A stretch of DNA of 64,000 nt from Ustilaginoidea virens. Taxonomy: Eukaryota > Ascomycota > Sordariomycetes > Hypocreales > Clavicipitaceae. Both the position numbers and the translations under genes were made by a program. The notes beneath the pieces are model-generated. The model did no database searches. It saw nothing but the letters and a program-made list of their open reading frames with translations, and was not told where the DNA came from. Below are positions 22,690-33,729 of this stretch, in pieces. The stretch is taken from assembly GCF_000687475.1 (NCBI RefSeq), contig NC_057318.1, positions 5,456,001-5,520,000 of the forward strand. The letters are read 5' to 3'. The first letter of the stretch is position 1. Each line of letters opens with the position of its first letter.

Positions 22690-25010
22690 TGTGTGGGGCA
22701 AGTCAGAATTTTTACTTGTATAGGTTATGCCCACTTTTGTGACGGATTCGGAAAATCTCTATGGTTGAGATTCCTGGTGATAAGAGCTTTCTGCATTTCC
22801 TAGTATTTGCAGCCTTTTTTGTATGGGAAAAAGGTGTATTTTCTTTAGCCGGTGAAAGCAGACCGTTTTGCCTAAGCTGAAAAGCTGAGTTAGGCTGAAG
22901 CGATTTGGAATCAAAAAACGGCGAATTACTGGGAAATGTTGCAGAGTGCTGTGGTAGGCCCACTAGTTGTGGTGGGCCCACTAGTTGTGGCAGGCCCATT
23001 AGTTGTGGTGGGCCCGTGGCCTGTGGTAGGCCTGTGCCTTCGGCTACGCCTGAAATAGGCATATTTTGCCGAGGCGACTTCCAAATAGGCTCTTCTAGAG
23101 CAATTTAGTCGATGTTTACCCCCTCTAAATTAGAAGGTGGTTGGAAATTAAAAGTGCCCTCTAGGCCACTTGAAATAGGGCCTATACCTTCATTTTGGTA
23201 GGTAAAGGTAATAAAAGAGGTCTTGGTGACGACCCGGCGATGTGGGATGTAGACAAGGTAGGTGCTGTTACCTAGCGTAGCTAGTAACCTACTTGACTTG
23301 GTCCGGGGGGCCAGCTTATAGCTGATGACCCGTTTTTCTAGAGGGATTAATACCTCTACAGCCGCACTAATAGCCCTAAAGCTAGTAAGGTCGGGTAGGT
23401 AGTAGTACGTAATTTCCGGAAAGTCTTTCTTTAATTCCTCGAAAGGTGATAAGGAACGGTTTAAGACTGCTGTTAGATTTACTAAGGTAGTAATACTAAG
23501 AATCACTATAGATTAAAGGTAAGAAGGTAACCGAGACTAAAGTATAGTAGCTCTAAGTCGGTTAACAATAACCCGTATAGAGCATTCTGCTAACTCATTT
23601 TACTTATAAATATAAGGGGAAGAGGTTAAAAAATCTATGCCCTTAAGAGCTAGCCAAGCTATAATAACATCGTTAATTTCCTTGCCACCATTATAGTGGA
23701 ATTCAATAGCTGATTTGCTGTAGCGATTCCTAAGACCTTGGAAGAACCCCTGTAATACTGGGAATACTGTGGGCCCCTTTTTGTTAGGTAGTAAATATAC
23801 CTAATGAAAGCGTGATTTCCGGTTAACTAAGATGAGGCAAATAGGGCGTTTGTTATATAAAAGAGGATTAATTTGGAAAATATCACCCTCTATAATATCT
23901 AAATAGTACATCGGGTCTGGTATAGCCCCTAATGTAAAACGCCGAACTGACTTTGCCCTTTTACAGGCGATATAGTTAAAGTCAGAATCTTTTACCTTAC
24001 TGAGATTAGGTAACCCTATGGTTGATGCATAGGTTTTCTTTAAAAGTTAGATTCCGATGTGCCTAAGCCGGATATGCAAAAGTCCGGCTAATAATAGTAG
24101 CTTTTGATATTCTGTATCAGTAGCTGGTATTGGGGCAGGGTTGAGGGCGACCGGGGCCCTCTATGGTGGTTAGGCTGTATTAGGAATAGCAGCCTCTGTT
24201 GGTACTACCAAAAAACTAGGACTAGCTAGTAGGTTAGCTTGCGAATTAGCTGGTGGAAGTGGAAGGTCCGAGTCAGCTGGTGGGGTAGGTAAATCCTCTA
24301 GTAGGGGATATTCCTTGTATTTTTCTAGGCTGGCTAGGGTAGGTAATTCGACCGAGATACTATATAAAGCCGGTTGGCTGGTATGGTATAAAAACGGCGA
24401 ATCTACCCCTTTTTATTGTAAAAAGAAGCTATACTTCTTAAAATTAAGAAGCCTAATGCACTTATTATTGCTATTAATTAGGCTTTAGCCCTGAATACTG
24501 CTACGATTCAGATAGTATTTAATGCCGCTAAAGATGTTAATATCAAAAGCTGGTATAAAGAGGGCGTTGGTTAGCTCTAAGGTGCCCCACTGAGGTGGGT
24601 TGGTGCCCTATAGCACGGTAAAACGCGCTATGCCCTACCCACTAGGCTTGATTGGGCCACCACCTATGCTAATGACTAGTCTATTTCCGGTATAGTATTA
24701 GAAGTAGGTGAAATGCTTTTTATTATTAATAATATGCACCGTAGAACTAGTATCATAGAGTAAAGAATCTATTAGCGTTTTCCCACCAGATTATGCACTA
24801 TAGCTGGTAGCTAGAAATTGCATATATTCGTAGTCCTAGAAGGAAGAATAGGCTATCTTATTGGGTATAAGACTTAAAGTATTATAATTCCCTAGTACGA
24901 AGGAATTAATAATCTTTTCGTCGGTCTTTTATAGGGTATCTGCTTTATTAGCTGAATCTTTCTTTTCTTTCTTCTTCTTATTTTCCAGCTTACCTTATAT
25001 AGCTAAAAAA
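22690..25010 (-). pseudogene. Element C protease, integrase and Pro-rich linker
   Basis: The longest open stretch, 23105-23506, is the post-integrase domain (GTFNF end, VVTKTSFITF). A Pro/Leu/Gly repeat follows toward 22950. Upstream are GAG-pre-integrase near 24050 and the protease motif near 24750. Stops are scattered through all of it. Confidence 0.75.
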
Positions 25011-26130
25011 GACCCTTATTAGGTAGAAGACCCCTATTTCTTTTTATTGGCGTTAGTGGTAGTGTTTTTACCACCCTTACTAGTGTTATTACTAGCTAGC
25101 TTACTACTGTTGTTAGTATTAGTAGCGGCACCCTTGACTTTTACGAGGTGGGTAGTAGCCCTTGCTACTAATAATCCTTTAATGCGTTATTCTTCTAGTA
25201 AATCAACTATATAAAATTGCAGGTTAATATTTGATATATTTCCCTAAGTATAGGCGATTCTCATCATTATGCGGTGCCGTTCTGCCTACTGAAAAAAGAC
25301 CCCTTCTATAGTATATAAATACTAGCTGATTTGGTCGAAAGGTTATATATAGGAGCCTAAAATTTGCAGCCTAGATAGGTAGCTATTAAAGGAGGCGTTA
25401 AAAGATTCTAAGGTACCTTTATAGCCTATAAAATTTAGTTAATGGAAGGCAGGGTATAGGTGGGTCCGCTATACATCTAATAAGTAAGAATACTATTTGG
25501 TAAATAACGTAAAGGCTAACTCTAGGTCAGTACACTAATTAATAGCGGCAGCTAGTCCTTTTATACAACTATTCTTAATAAGTAGTAGTAAAAGTGCTTA
25601 CTCTAAATCGTTAAAACTACTAGTAATAGAAGGATTTTCAATAAATTTGGCGATATTAAGTGCCTTAAATTAAATCATAAGGGCCTATTTCTATTAGTCG
25701 AAGTTAGATGCCCCCCTTAGCTTTTAGGATTCTTAGAATCTATTAGCTATTTTAGCTAGTTCCTTGATAGCTATAGCGCTAACTTAGCTGCTAATACTGG
25801 ATGGAACCGGCAGGGGTTACTACTGGGCTTTGGGTAGTAATAGTAGATTATTTCCTTTACCTATAGGGGTTTAGAAGGTATCTACATCTATTATATCCTA
25901 GGATAGTGGGCTAGTAGCAGGCTTGATTAGTCTGTCTATTAAGGTGCCTACCTTATCAGCCAAAAAATCGATTTTAGAATTAATTCGATTAAATTTATAG
26001 TTAAATTCTTTTCTTATTTCCTATTGGTCTTCCCTAAGCTGGGCAATTTCCTAGTTATTATTAGATTCTTCTACCTCTGCCGTATAGCTTAGGTTATTAG
26101 CGGTAAGAATATTCTAACTGGCTATTATAA
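25011..26130 (-). pseudogene. Element C gag
   Basis: This decayed homologue of element B gag (9318-10600) is recognisable by the Lys/Asn/Ser-rich tail near 25050-25130 and the conserved capsid-like stretch. It has numerous stops and no intact frame. Confidence 0.7.
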
Positions 26131-26400
26131 GAAGAGAAAAGGTGCCGGAAAGTCTTAAAAATGCGAAGAAAATCAAGACTGAAAATCTAGATAAAACTAG
26201 AAGAAAGCTGCGTTAAAGAATAACCTTAGAAAATCCTTAGAAAATCCTATTGAAAAGGATGTATTATAGCTTAGTGTGGTAGCTAGGTTCCTAAATCTGG
26301 GATGATCAGTCCTTTATTAATTAGATTTCTAGAAGGTTAGCTGCCAAATGCGTTAAAATCCTAAGTTAGTATAAAAAAGTCTTAAGCTGGAAGCCTTAAG

Positions 26401-26417
26401 ATACCGGGCTTATAACC
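26401..26417 (-). other. Element C primer-binding site
   Basis: The minus strand reads GGTTATAAGCCCGGTAT directly after the 5' LTR. It is the B site with G-to-A and C-to-T style changes, so it also matches the initiator tRNA-Met anticodon arm. Confidence 0.8.
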
Positions 26418-27144
26418 TGTTGCAAAATGGTGATTCAGAACACTATTGGAAATGTATTGGATACCGATAGTGGCGTATAAGGCGTTGCAGAATAAAACAA
26501 AGAGCTGGTTAAAGATTTAAAGCGCATAAGAGGTTGACCAGAGCAAAGATGTTAGGGAAATCTGATTCTAATTGTTGGTGACTATTCTAGCTAGAAAGAG
26601 GGAATTTTGGGCATATTTCTACCATCTTGAAAAAGTGGTTGAAAATAATGAAAAACCGCAAAAATAGCGAAAAAACCCGACGAAAAGTCGGTCTGCCCAA
26701 CCGTGCCCAGTCTGTGCCCAATATCCTACCCAGTGCATACCCAACCAAGCCTAGTGGCTTATAGCGGTGTGCCGGATGCCCTATAATAGCCTGCCGTACG
26801 GGCCGGAAGCCCTATATCGGTCTGCTGTAAATGACCGGTGTAGCGGGTGACTGTATATAGAAGGCCGAAAGTGCTGGTATTAGTAAGGTTTGCCCATTTG
26901 GTAATCCCGTAGAAATGCGCCGCCTGTTGTGGGCCCTATGGCCCGCTGTGACCGGCCGCTGTGGCCGGCTGTGGGGCGCTGTGCCGGTGCCGTGACCGGC
27001 GCTGTGGCCCACTGTAATCGGCGTTGTGGGGCGCTATGCCCCACCATAGCGCCTGGTATAGCCACCGCGATATCTCAACGCAGAGACGTCGTATGGTGGC
27101 GAGACCAGTACCAAAATACAGCTAAAAAGGCGCTGATTTCAACA
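26418..27144 (-). repeat. 5' LTR of element C
   Basis: This 727-bp LTR differs from 19710-20436 by several transitions, for example CACTG to CACTA, GACAG to GATAG and GTACA to GTATA. That is the RIP direction. TCCCT follows at 27145-27149. Confidence 0.94.
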
Positions 27145-27735
27145 TCCCTATAATTCAATATGATAATATCTAGATTATTCGCCTATTGAAGGAGGAATTC
27201 TTTAAGCTCGTAATACGGCTTCATTATATAGATATTTATTATTATTAGCTGCGCTAGGAGGTTCAGAAAGAAACGATCGATATTACGTAGGTTCTAATAG
27301 GCAATATAGTCGCTAATGGTTTCACAAAGCCTCTGATAGGCCAGAAATTTAAAATCTTCTGCCGGCAATTTAGGCTTATTATTTTAAAGGGATCCTATAA
27401 CGCCAGACCGCAGTCTCACGATATTAACCTTAGTAGTAAGGAAGAGCCTTAGAAGGATTAAAAGATGCCCTAAAAAATTAGATTGAAATAGGTTTTTTTC
27501 TAACAGCTACACTTATTTCCTATAAAAAATTGGAATCTATGGTTTATTGTTATTTTCCTACTTTGTATATGTGCTATTAGGCCAATTTACCCCTGTATAG
27601 GTAGCCTATTTAATAACGGCACTGTTATTTTGCGTATATCGTTTTGAGTGGATTGATATTTCTACTTGTTATCTTGCTTTGCACTGAGTTTAGCTATATG
27701 GTAGGATATCCTAGAGAAAGCATATCCTGAAGGGG
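27145..27735 (+). pseudogene. Element D RNase H C-terminus
   Basis: After removing C, the D frame continues as IRLLKEEFFKLVIRLHYIDIYYY and a NGFTKPL-x3-KFKIF segment, equivalent to the DGLTKxL end of copia pol, to about 27380. The rest is decayed 3' untranslated sequence ending in the polypurine tract GAAGGGG (27729-27735). Confidence 0.75.
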
Positions 27736-27900
27736 TGTGTTGGAAGGAAATTAGCTTGCCTATAATGTAGATATCGGTCATATCCGAGGGTGGATATGCC
27801 GAGTTCTCCCTGGATCAGTAAGCCCTTAGGGGTACCCCCTATCCCACTATAAATAGCTAGGAATATAAGTCTCTTAGAGAGGACGGGGTTCCTTCAATCA
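27736..27900 (+). repeat. Candidate 3' LTR of element D
   Basis: TGTGTTGGAAGGAA begins right after the polypurine tract, and a matching inverted end TTCCTTCAATCA lies at 27889-27900. Between them is a TATAAATA box near 27849, as expected for a short LTR promoter. The 5' LTR is outside the window, so the boundaries cannot be confirmed. Confidence 0.5.
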
Positions 27901-28948
27901 AGCATTATCGCATTTTCCCTATGCATTCTGACAGTCATTGACTTGGAAACGTGCAGGCTCGTGATTTAGCTTCTTTTAATGCTTTCTCCCTTTATCCCCT
28001 CTTTTTTTCTTTTCCGGCATATTTTCCTCTCGTTTTTCTTTTATATCTTTCCCTTTTCACTCTTTTTTCTTTCCAGCCTCTCTATTTTCGTCTCTCTCTC
28101 TCTCTCTTAGTTCTACTTCTTCTTCTCTTTTCTACCCTTTTCTTATCTTATTTAATCTATTTCATCCTAGCTTTATTCCTTTTCCTCTCTTTTTCTATTT
28201 AACTCCCTTTTGTTCTAGCTTTGTTCCTTTTTCTCTCTATCCTTCTTTTTGAAGCCTCTTCTTTTATTACTTCCTTTTTATTCACATCTTCCTTCCCCCC
28301 CTTTCTGTCTTACTCCGTCTTATTCGGTCCTGCTCAGCCTTTCTCTCTTGCCCTCTCCACCAACGCTCAGGCATTCACTCACGCAGGGGACTCGGCCACG
28401 TCTTCTGCCGACTTCATCCATCACCATCGCCCCGAGTCGCAAATCAAGCCATGACCGTGCACAAATGGAATGCCGCTGAATCGAGCGCGCTTCTAAAGCC
28501 CATCTATCACCGAGTGTGCCCGTGAGGGGGGGGGATTATGCAAGTACATAAATAGACAAAGAAAAATAAAACAAAACGAGGGATAGCCAATTTCCGAGTT
28601 GGGGCGCAATTAGTTAGTGCAAGTGGGAGCCGCTCTCCTCGGTACCCTGTATACGCGCGTCGAGTCTCCCAGGGTCCGTCTGTTTCATTGACGGACGGCA
28701 CTACGTCAAGACGTAGGCGTTGTCTGCATTGCAGCCGCTGTCGAAGCGGCGCTTGGTCAACAAGTTCCATCATGACTTCGCCGACGAGGGGAACAGTCGC
28801 ATCCATTCCCTCGTGCGTTTCCCGTGCATTTCCCGTGCATTTGTCCCCGCGACTCTTCAATCAACCGGTAGACATTTCGCTCCTGGTATAGGTGGCCCCG
28901 ACCTCCTTCTTTCACATGCTTGACCACATTAGTTCCTCCTCACGCTGG
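27901..28948. other. Transition zone, pyrimidine-rich, no gene called
   Basis: This stretch joins the decayed retrotransposon block to the gene-rich part. From 27960 to 28340 it is strongly C/T-rich with (CT)n runs near 28090. After about 28350 composition is that of the gene region. The last few hundred bases probably hold the 3' untranslated region of the next gene. Open frames here are low-complexity and not convincing. Confidence 0.6.
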
Positions 28949-29510
28949 TTAGGACTTGCCACTCGTGACCGCGGTTGATTTCCATCGTCTCGGCCCCCCC
29001 GCAAGCTCTCTCATCAACGGCTCGATAGATCGCAGCCCGCTCGTGTCGTCACCTCTGCTTAGACAATCACTCGGGGCACCGTCGTCGTACCTTTTCCCGG
29101 CCATTCTCTCCAGCTCACCTTTGATCCAGCTCGCGTCACCAAACGTCTCCTCACCAGAGACTACGTCCCCCACAGCCTCCGGCGGCCGATCCTTGGTCGC
29201 CATCATGGCCGAACTCATGCTGTTGAGAACAGGCACGAGGGCCTCCAGCCATATGTCGCCATTCCTCTCCAACCTACGAAGCCTGTGCTCCATGTCCCAA
29301 AGACGATGCTCCTCGTGGGCCTCGTAACGTGGTTTTGCCTCCATGTCTGCTTGGGAAACGGCGCCATCTTGGCACGTCGCGCTTCCCAGCGCCAGCCGCC
29401 GTGCGGTTGCTTTTGCTTTGGCCATGGCTATGACATTTCGAACCTTGCGCTCCCTCTCCTCATTACCGTTGGACTCTTGCGGCCGTGTCAGCAAGGTCCG
29501 GTCCCTGTTG

Positions 29511-29550
<40 letters not shown>

Positions 29551-31264
29551 GTCTTTGTTGTCGTGGCGATCCATGAGCCGAAGTCGGAGGCGTTGGCATG
29601 TTTGGGTCGTTCAAGTCTGGCAAAGAACCGGGCGACTTTGGTCGATGCATGGCCGTGTCTTGGCAAGGCGGCGATTTGGGACGCTGAGAAGCATCGACTT
29701 CATCTTCAGGGCAAGGCTCCACATCCATTACCACCATCAGGCTGCTCATAGTCAAGGCTGTGGTTGGGGTTGGTGTTGGCGGCCTGCTTGCCCAAGATGA
29801 AAAGCCTGTTGCGGAGTGCTGCTGCGCTGCCCCTGGCGTCGCTAGTCTGTCGTCATGCTGCTCCTTGGTCTTGGCTCGCAGCATGGCTTCCAAGTCTCTC
29901 CGTCGCTTTTCCCTCACGATTTCCTTTCTGCTCCGCGCTAGGCTAGGTGTCTTTGAGGGGCGAGAGTGGGCTTCTTCTGCGAGCGGAGGACCGGCCTGTG
30001 TGGCCGAGTTTGCGCCGGAGATTGAACTTCCTTTTCGGCTCAATGCTGGAGGTGCGCCATCGTACAAGGGTCCAGACGTGGACTTGGGCTGCTCATCTCT
30101 GCTCTCGTCTTTGCCACCCTTGTCCAGAGTTGCGGCAACTGATTTCCCGGGGCCGGTAGAGCCGGATAAGTGCCTGCCTCGTGCAACGCTGGGCATATGC
30201 TTCGCTTGGTGCGGGACCAGCATCATGCCGTCGAGAGATTTCGCAGCCGTCGCGATGTGGTTGATTTTGGTGCTGGAGACGCGAGCTGGGGCGGCAGGCT
30301 TCTGAGGGGGGGGTGGACTCGGTCTGTCGTGGGTTGAGGCTTTGTCCCCTGACTGGCTTGAGGGGATGTTCCAGGGCACGTTGCAGTCGTCGAGCAGCGA
30401 CGTGTCAAAAGCCATTGGCAGGACACCAATGTAGTCGACGGGTTGGCGGCCGAAGTTGGCAGTTGGATCCCGAGGTGGTAGCGGAAGCGGTTTTTGATTT
30501 AGGGGAACTGCGGACGAGGGCAGCCGTTGTTTCGAAGCGGTGGTCGGCATGTTTGTGCCGTGTTCTTGGCTGACGAGGGGTCGTAGCACGGTGACGACGC
30601 CTTTGTCGTTTGTAAAGGTCCTGACGGGCGCTTTGCTCGGTGTGCCCATCTGCAAGTCGTGGCTGAGGACGGGGTACTGGGATCTCGCGTCTTGGCCAAA
30701 CGGGGTAGCTTCCAGCGGGATGGAAATGGCAATGTGCCTGTGGCCTGCCAAGGTGACACCGGCTACTGCGGAATCCGGAAGCCAAATATGCCGAGACTTG
30801 CTTGGCAAAGATTTGCTGCTGCTGCGGATGCTCTTTGACTTGGAAAATCGTCCCCGAACCTGGACGTCGTCCTCGTGCTCGGGTGGCGGCGGCGGCGGCG
30901 GCGTGGTGGTGGGCATGGAGTTGGCGGGAGGCGGAGGATGATTGTTCAAAAAGTATGCAGGAGCGGGAACGTCATCTCTCCGTCTTGGCGCATGGATTTC
31001 TTCTTCTTCCTGGGCCAACATTGTGTCGTGCAGATGGCCGATGGCCGATGGCCGATGGCAAGCACGAGCGATGAGGGCGGCAACTCTGCAGCTGAGAAGA
31101 AGACCCGCGGGTGGTCGACCCCCTGCTTCCGCCGCTTGCGCCGCTTCTGCCGCATCTTCCTTGAGAGTCTTTGCCCGACTCCGGGGGGTTGCCGCGGGAA
31201 AAGGAGCTGGAAACGACGACGCCGTGAAGCAATCAAATTTGTTGCGGGATGAGGGACGACACAT
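28949..31264 (-). CDS. Hypothetical disordered Ser/Pro-rich protein
   Basis: This single-exon frame of 771 codons starts from the first ATG. A second in-frame ATG at 31021 (MLAQEEEEIHAP, giving 690 residues) is the likelier start, because the first 81 residues are Ala/Arg-rich and partly encoded by a small GGCCGATG tandem repeat. I recognise no domain. The protein has a poly-Pro run near residues 118-128 and a basic Ser-rich patch (SKSKSIRSSSKSLPSKSR). A better-conserved-looking block follows (HIWLPDSAVAGVTLAGHRHIA, then RTFTNDKGVVTVLRPLVSQE). After that come long disordered stretches, a Ser/Asn homopolymer run and a C-terminal charged coiled-coil-like segment (EEHRLWDMEHRLRRLERN). Composition suggests a cytoskeletal or signalling adaptor, but no function can be assigned. 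It is the first gene beyond the transposon block. Confidence 0.75.
29502..29556 (-). repeat. Trinucleotide repeat (GCT/GTT on the plus strand) in coding sequence
   Basis: About 14-17 triplets, TTG/TGC units on the plus strand, encode consecutive Ser and Asn residues in the hypothetical protein. Length change by whole triplets would not shift the frame. Confidence 0.85.
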
Positions 31265-31379
31265 GCGTGAAGCCGTCTGTGCAGGTGCGTCCAGGTGCCT
31301 GCCTAACTGGGATGCTGGTGGGAGGGGACTGGGGTAATGTAAAACGTGCAGGGAGGGGACCTCAGGGATCCATCTGCCG

Positions 31380-31510
31380 GAGATACCTTGGGTACCTTCC
31401 TAGCACCTTAGGTACCTACGTACCTAGGTACCTTACCTAGGAACCTACCTACCTTAGGTACATACTTCTAGTACCTTGGGTACCTCGGGCACTTACTTCC
31501 AGGTACCCAC
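31380..31510. repeat. GGTACC/CCTAGG motif cluster
   Basis: More than ten partly overlapping copies of TACCTAGG, TAGGTACC and TACCTTGG-like palindromic octamers occur in 130 bp. Similar clusters occur at 31680-31790, 42410-42560 and 42700-42725, and single sites near 47560 and 51925. Confidence 0.75.
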
Positions 31511-31679
31511 CCAGCTTGCATTGGTTGCAAAGCATCACATCCATGCGGGGCGTGCCAATTCATTTTGCCTCCTTCATGCGGGGATGACGGTCAAGGTCTG
31601 CTGCCGGCACTGATGGTTGAGCGGGGCTGGCCATGTTCCGGCGCCTGGCCGGAGCAAGCATCGCATCGCAAGTACTTGC

Positions 31680-31790
31680 CACTTGCCTACCTCCTAGGTG
31701 CCTGTATGTACCTACCTGCCTTTACCTAGGAGGTAGGTATGCTCATCCCCGAGACCCAGCTAGGTACCTAAGGTAGGTACCTGGTATTAA
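31680..31790. repeat. Second GGTACC/CCTAGG motif cluster
   Basis: It has the same family of short palindromic motifs as 31380-31510, including CCTAGGAGGTAGG and AGGTACCTAAGG arrangements. Confidence 0.7.
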
Positions 31791-33153
31791 ACGATGCATC
31801 ATCACATCCCTTCCATCTATCCATCGGTCCCTTCCAGGACCCTCCCCGGGAAACACCCGTCTCATGAAATGAAAAAACCACGCAGCAAGGGGCGGCCCCA
31901 CTGCGAACGGGGCACGCGAATGCCGCCAATGCCGCGCAGTTTGCTCTCGAGCAATCCCGGGCCTTGGACCGATTCGGGGGCAGCACGGCTGTTTTCTCGT
32001 CTCATCGAGGGCCCGTGCGGGGCGATCAGCGGGTTTCTCGGGCCCCGACTCCCTCCCGACTCCCTCCCGACTGCCATGGAATCCGCGCCCCGTGCTGCAG
32101 CAGCTTGCGCCTTGCAATTTACGAGCCGCCGATACGGGGACGGGCACTTGACGTCGAATCTCATGCAGCTAGGAGCACGCAGGGCATGTTCGCATGATGC
32201 ATGATGCAGCCGCACGGACGTTGGCCGTGCCATTTGTTTCTTTGGCTGCGCCAATTTCAATTCCCTAAAGACGTGAAAGCTACCCTACCTCCTTGGCAAC
32301 CCGCCCAGCCGCCCAACCTTGAACCCCAAAATCCTCATCCTAGGAATTTCAGCATTTCTAAAAAAGACCCCGTCACATCTTGAGCATTAATGCCATAGAT
32401 GACGGGTTGCTCGTCTGCCTTGAACTCTGCCGTCTCGTATTATACGCAACCAGCCCGGGCTGCTGCCCCCGGAGCTTGCCGCCGTCCTGAAATTAGAACC
32501 ACTCTGCAGCTGCGTGTCGTATCGCCCAACCTCGGCGCGCCATCCCATCGTGCCGGCTACCTACAGTAGTCGTGGTCTCCCAGGCCAAGGCTACTACTAC
32601 GTACTAGCCAGGATGAAGCAGCAAGCCCGCTAGACTGTTTCGCACCCTGTCGGTCTTGGGATCTGCCTGGCGACATTTATAGCTGGCGAGTGGCGCTAAA
32701 GCCAGGACGGGCCAGGACGGGCCAGGACGGGGCCAGGCACACAAGGCAACCGCCAGACGGCATTTGTCCCGCCCGCATGGACAGGCGATGAAACGACGGT
32801 GCCCATGTGCGTCTGGACGATGCGTCTCGTGTTTGAAATGGTGCCCACGCGAGTCTGAGTCTTTTCCGCCATTAAGGACCATCAGCATCTTGAGGGGCTT
32901 CGTGCGTTTCGTTTCGTGTGCACCATCGGCAGCAGGAAACGCCGTCTTCGCACAACCTCGGCAATCACGATGTTGTTCAAAGTTGGCGTGACATGCCTAT
33001 TTCCCTCGGCACATGCACACTTTGGAAGTTCAGAGTGGTGAAGAAACGCAAGGCCACTGCTAGTGGGAAAACGTGGGCAAAGGCGCAAGTCCGGCTTGGG
33101 CTTAGCGGCGGCTGCATGCTCAAAACGAGGACTGCGTGTTTACGTGTTTCTTG

Positions 33154-33255
33154 AGTGATGCCAGTCTGAATGATGCCAGTCTGAATGATGCCAGTCTGAA
33201 TGATGCCAGTCTGTGAGTGATGCCAGTCTGTGAGTGATGCCAGTCTGAAAGATGC
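33154..33255. repeat. 15-bp minisatellite
   Basis: The unit GATGCCAGTCTGAAT and a variant GATGCCAGTCTGTGAGT repeat six to seven times in tandem in noncoding DNA. Confidence 0.85.
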
Positions 33256-33729
33256 GAGTGTGACTGACAGTCTGTCAATGATGAATGATGCCTGTGCGCC
33301 TAGTGATTCAACGCTGCCACCGTCCCTCCAAGCGCACATTCATCCAAATCGACACCAGCCCCTTACGTACAAGGCCAACTGTGTACTGTACTTGCAGATG
33401 CTTTGCCTCTTTCCGTGGACATTCGTCCGCCGGAAGCCGAGTGCGACTCGACTCGACCCGACGACTCCTCTTCATCTCGGCTCTGGACTTGCTTGGCTTG
33501 GTCTACCAGCAACGGATTCCACCTCAGGGTCCTACGCTACCGGCTACACGCAGACGCCGTCACTGATTTTCCGCCTCGTATAATGATGAACACTCCTTCT
33601 TGCGCGTGCGCGTACGCGTACCGCTGCGACCATTCATAGGAGCCATGGCATCATCTACTGCCCGTCTATAGTATGTCTATGCCCTTGGTCAGGGGGGCCT
33701 TGCTGCCCTGCTCTTGTCCGTCATGCACT

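Larger units (their letters stand above)
19710..27144 (-). mobile_element. Element C: full-length Ty1/copia retrotransposon
   Basis: This 7435-bp minus-strand insertion has 727-bp LTRs at 19710-20436 (3') and 26418-27144 (5'). It is flanked by the 5-bp duplication TCCCT (19705-19709 and 27145-27149). It belongs to the same family as A and B, with the same gag-pol order and primer site. Decay is stronger than in B. The 5' LTR carries extra CA-to-TA and TG-to-TA changes relative to the 3' LTR, gag-pol has many stops, and the RT box reads YIDN. It disrupts the RNase H region of element D. Confidence 0.93.
31265..33729. other. 2.4-kb intergenic region, repeats and motif clusters only
   Basis: No convincing gene is present. 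It contains two dense clusters of GGTACC/CCTAGG-type motifs (about 31380-31510 and 31680-31790) and a small GCCAGGACGG tandem repeat (32700-32735). A 15-bp minisatellite lies near 33154-33255. Open frames have atypical, low-complexity translations. The right end holds the 3' untranslated region of the lipase gene. Confidence 0.6.

Noticed and set aside
28507..28860. 117-codon minus-strand frame downstream of the hypothetical protein
   Set aside because: Likely 3' untranslated sequence; no recognisable protein features and it ends in low-complexity residues.
31743..32260. Overlapping frames of 130-136 codons on both strands
   Set aside because: GC-rich intergenic DNA next to repeat clusters. 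All frames are open by composition and none looks like a protein family.
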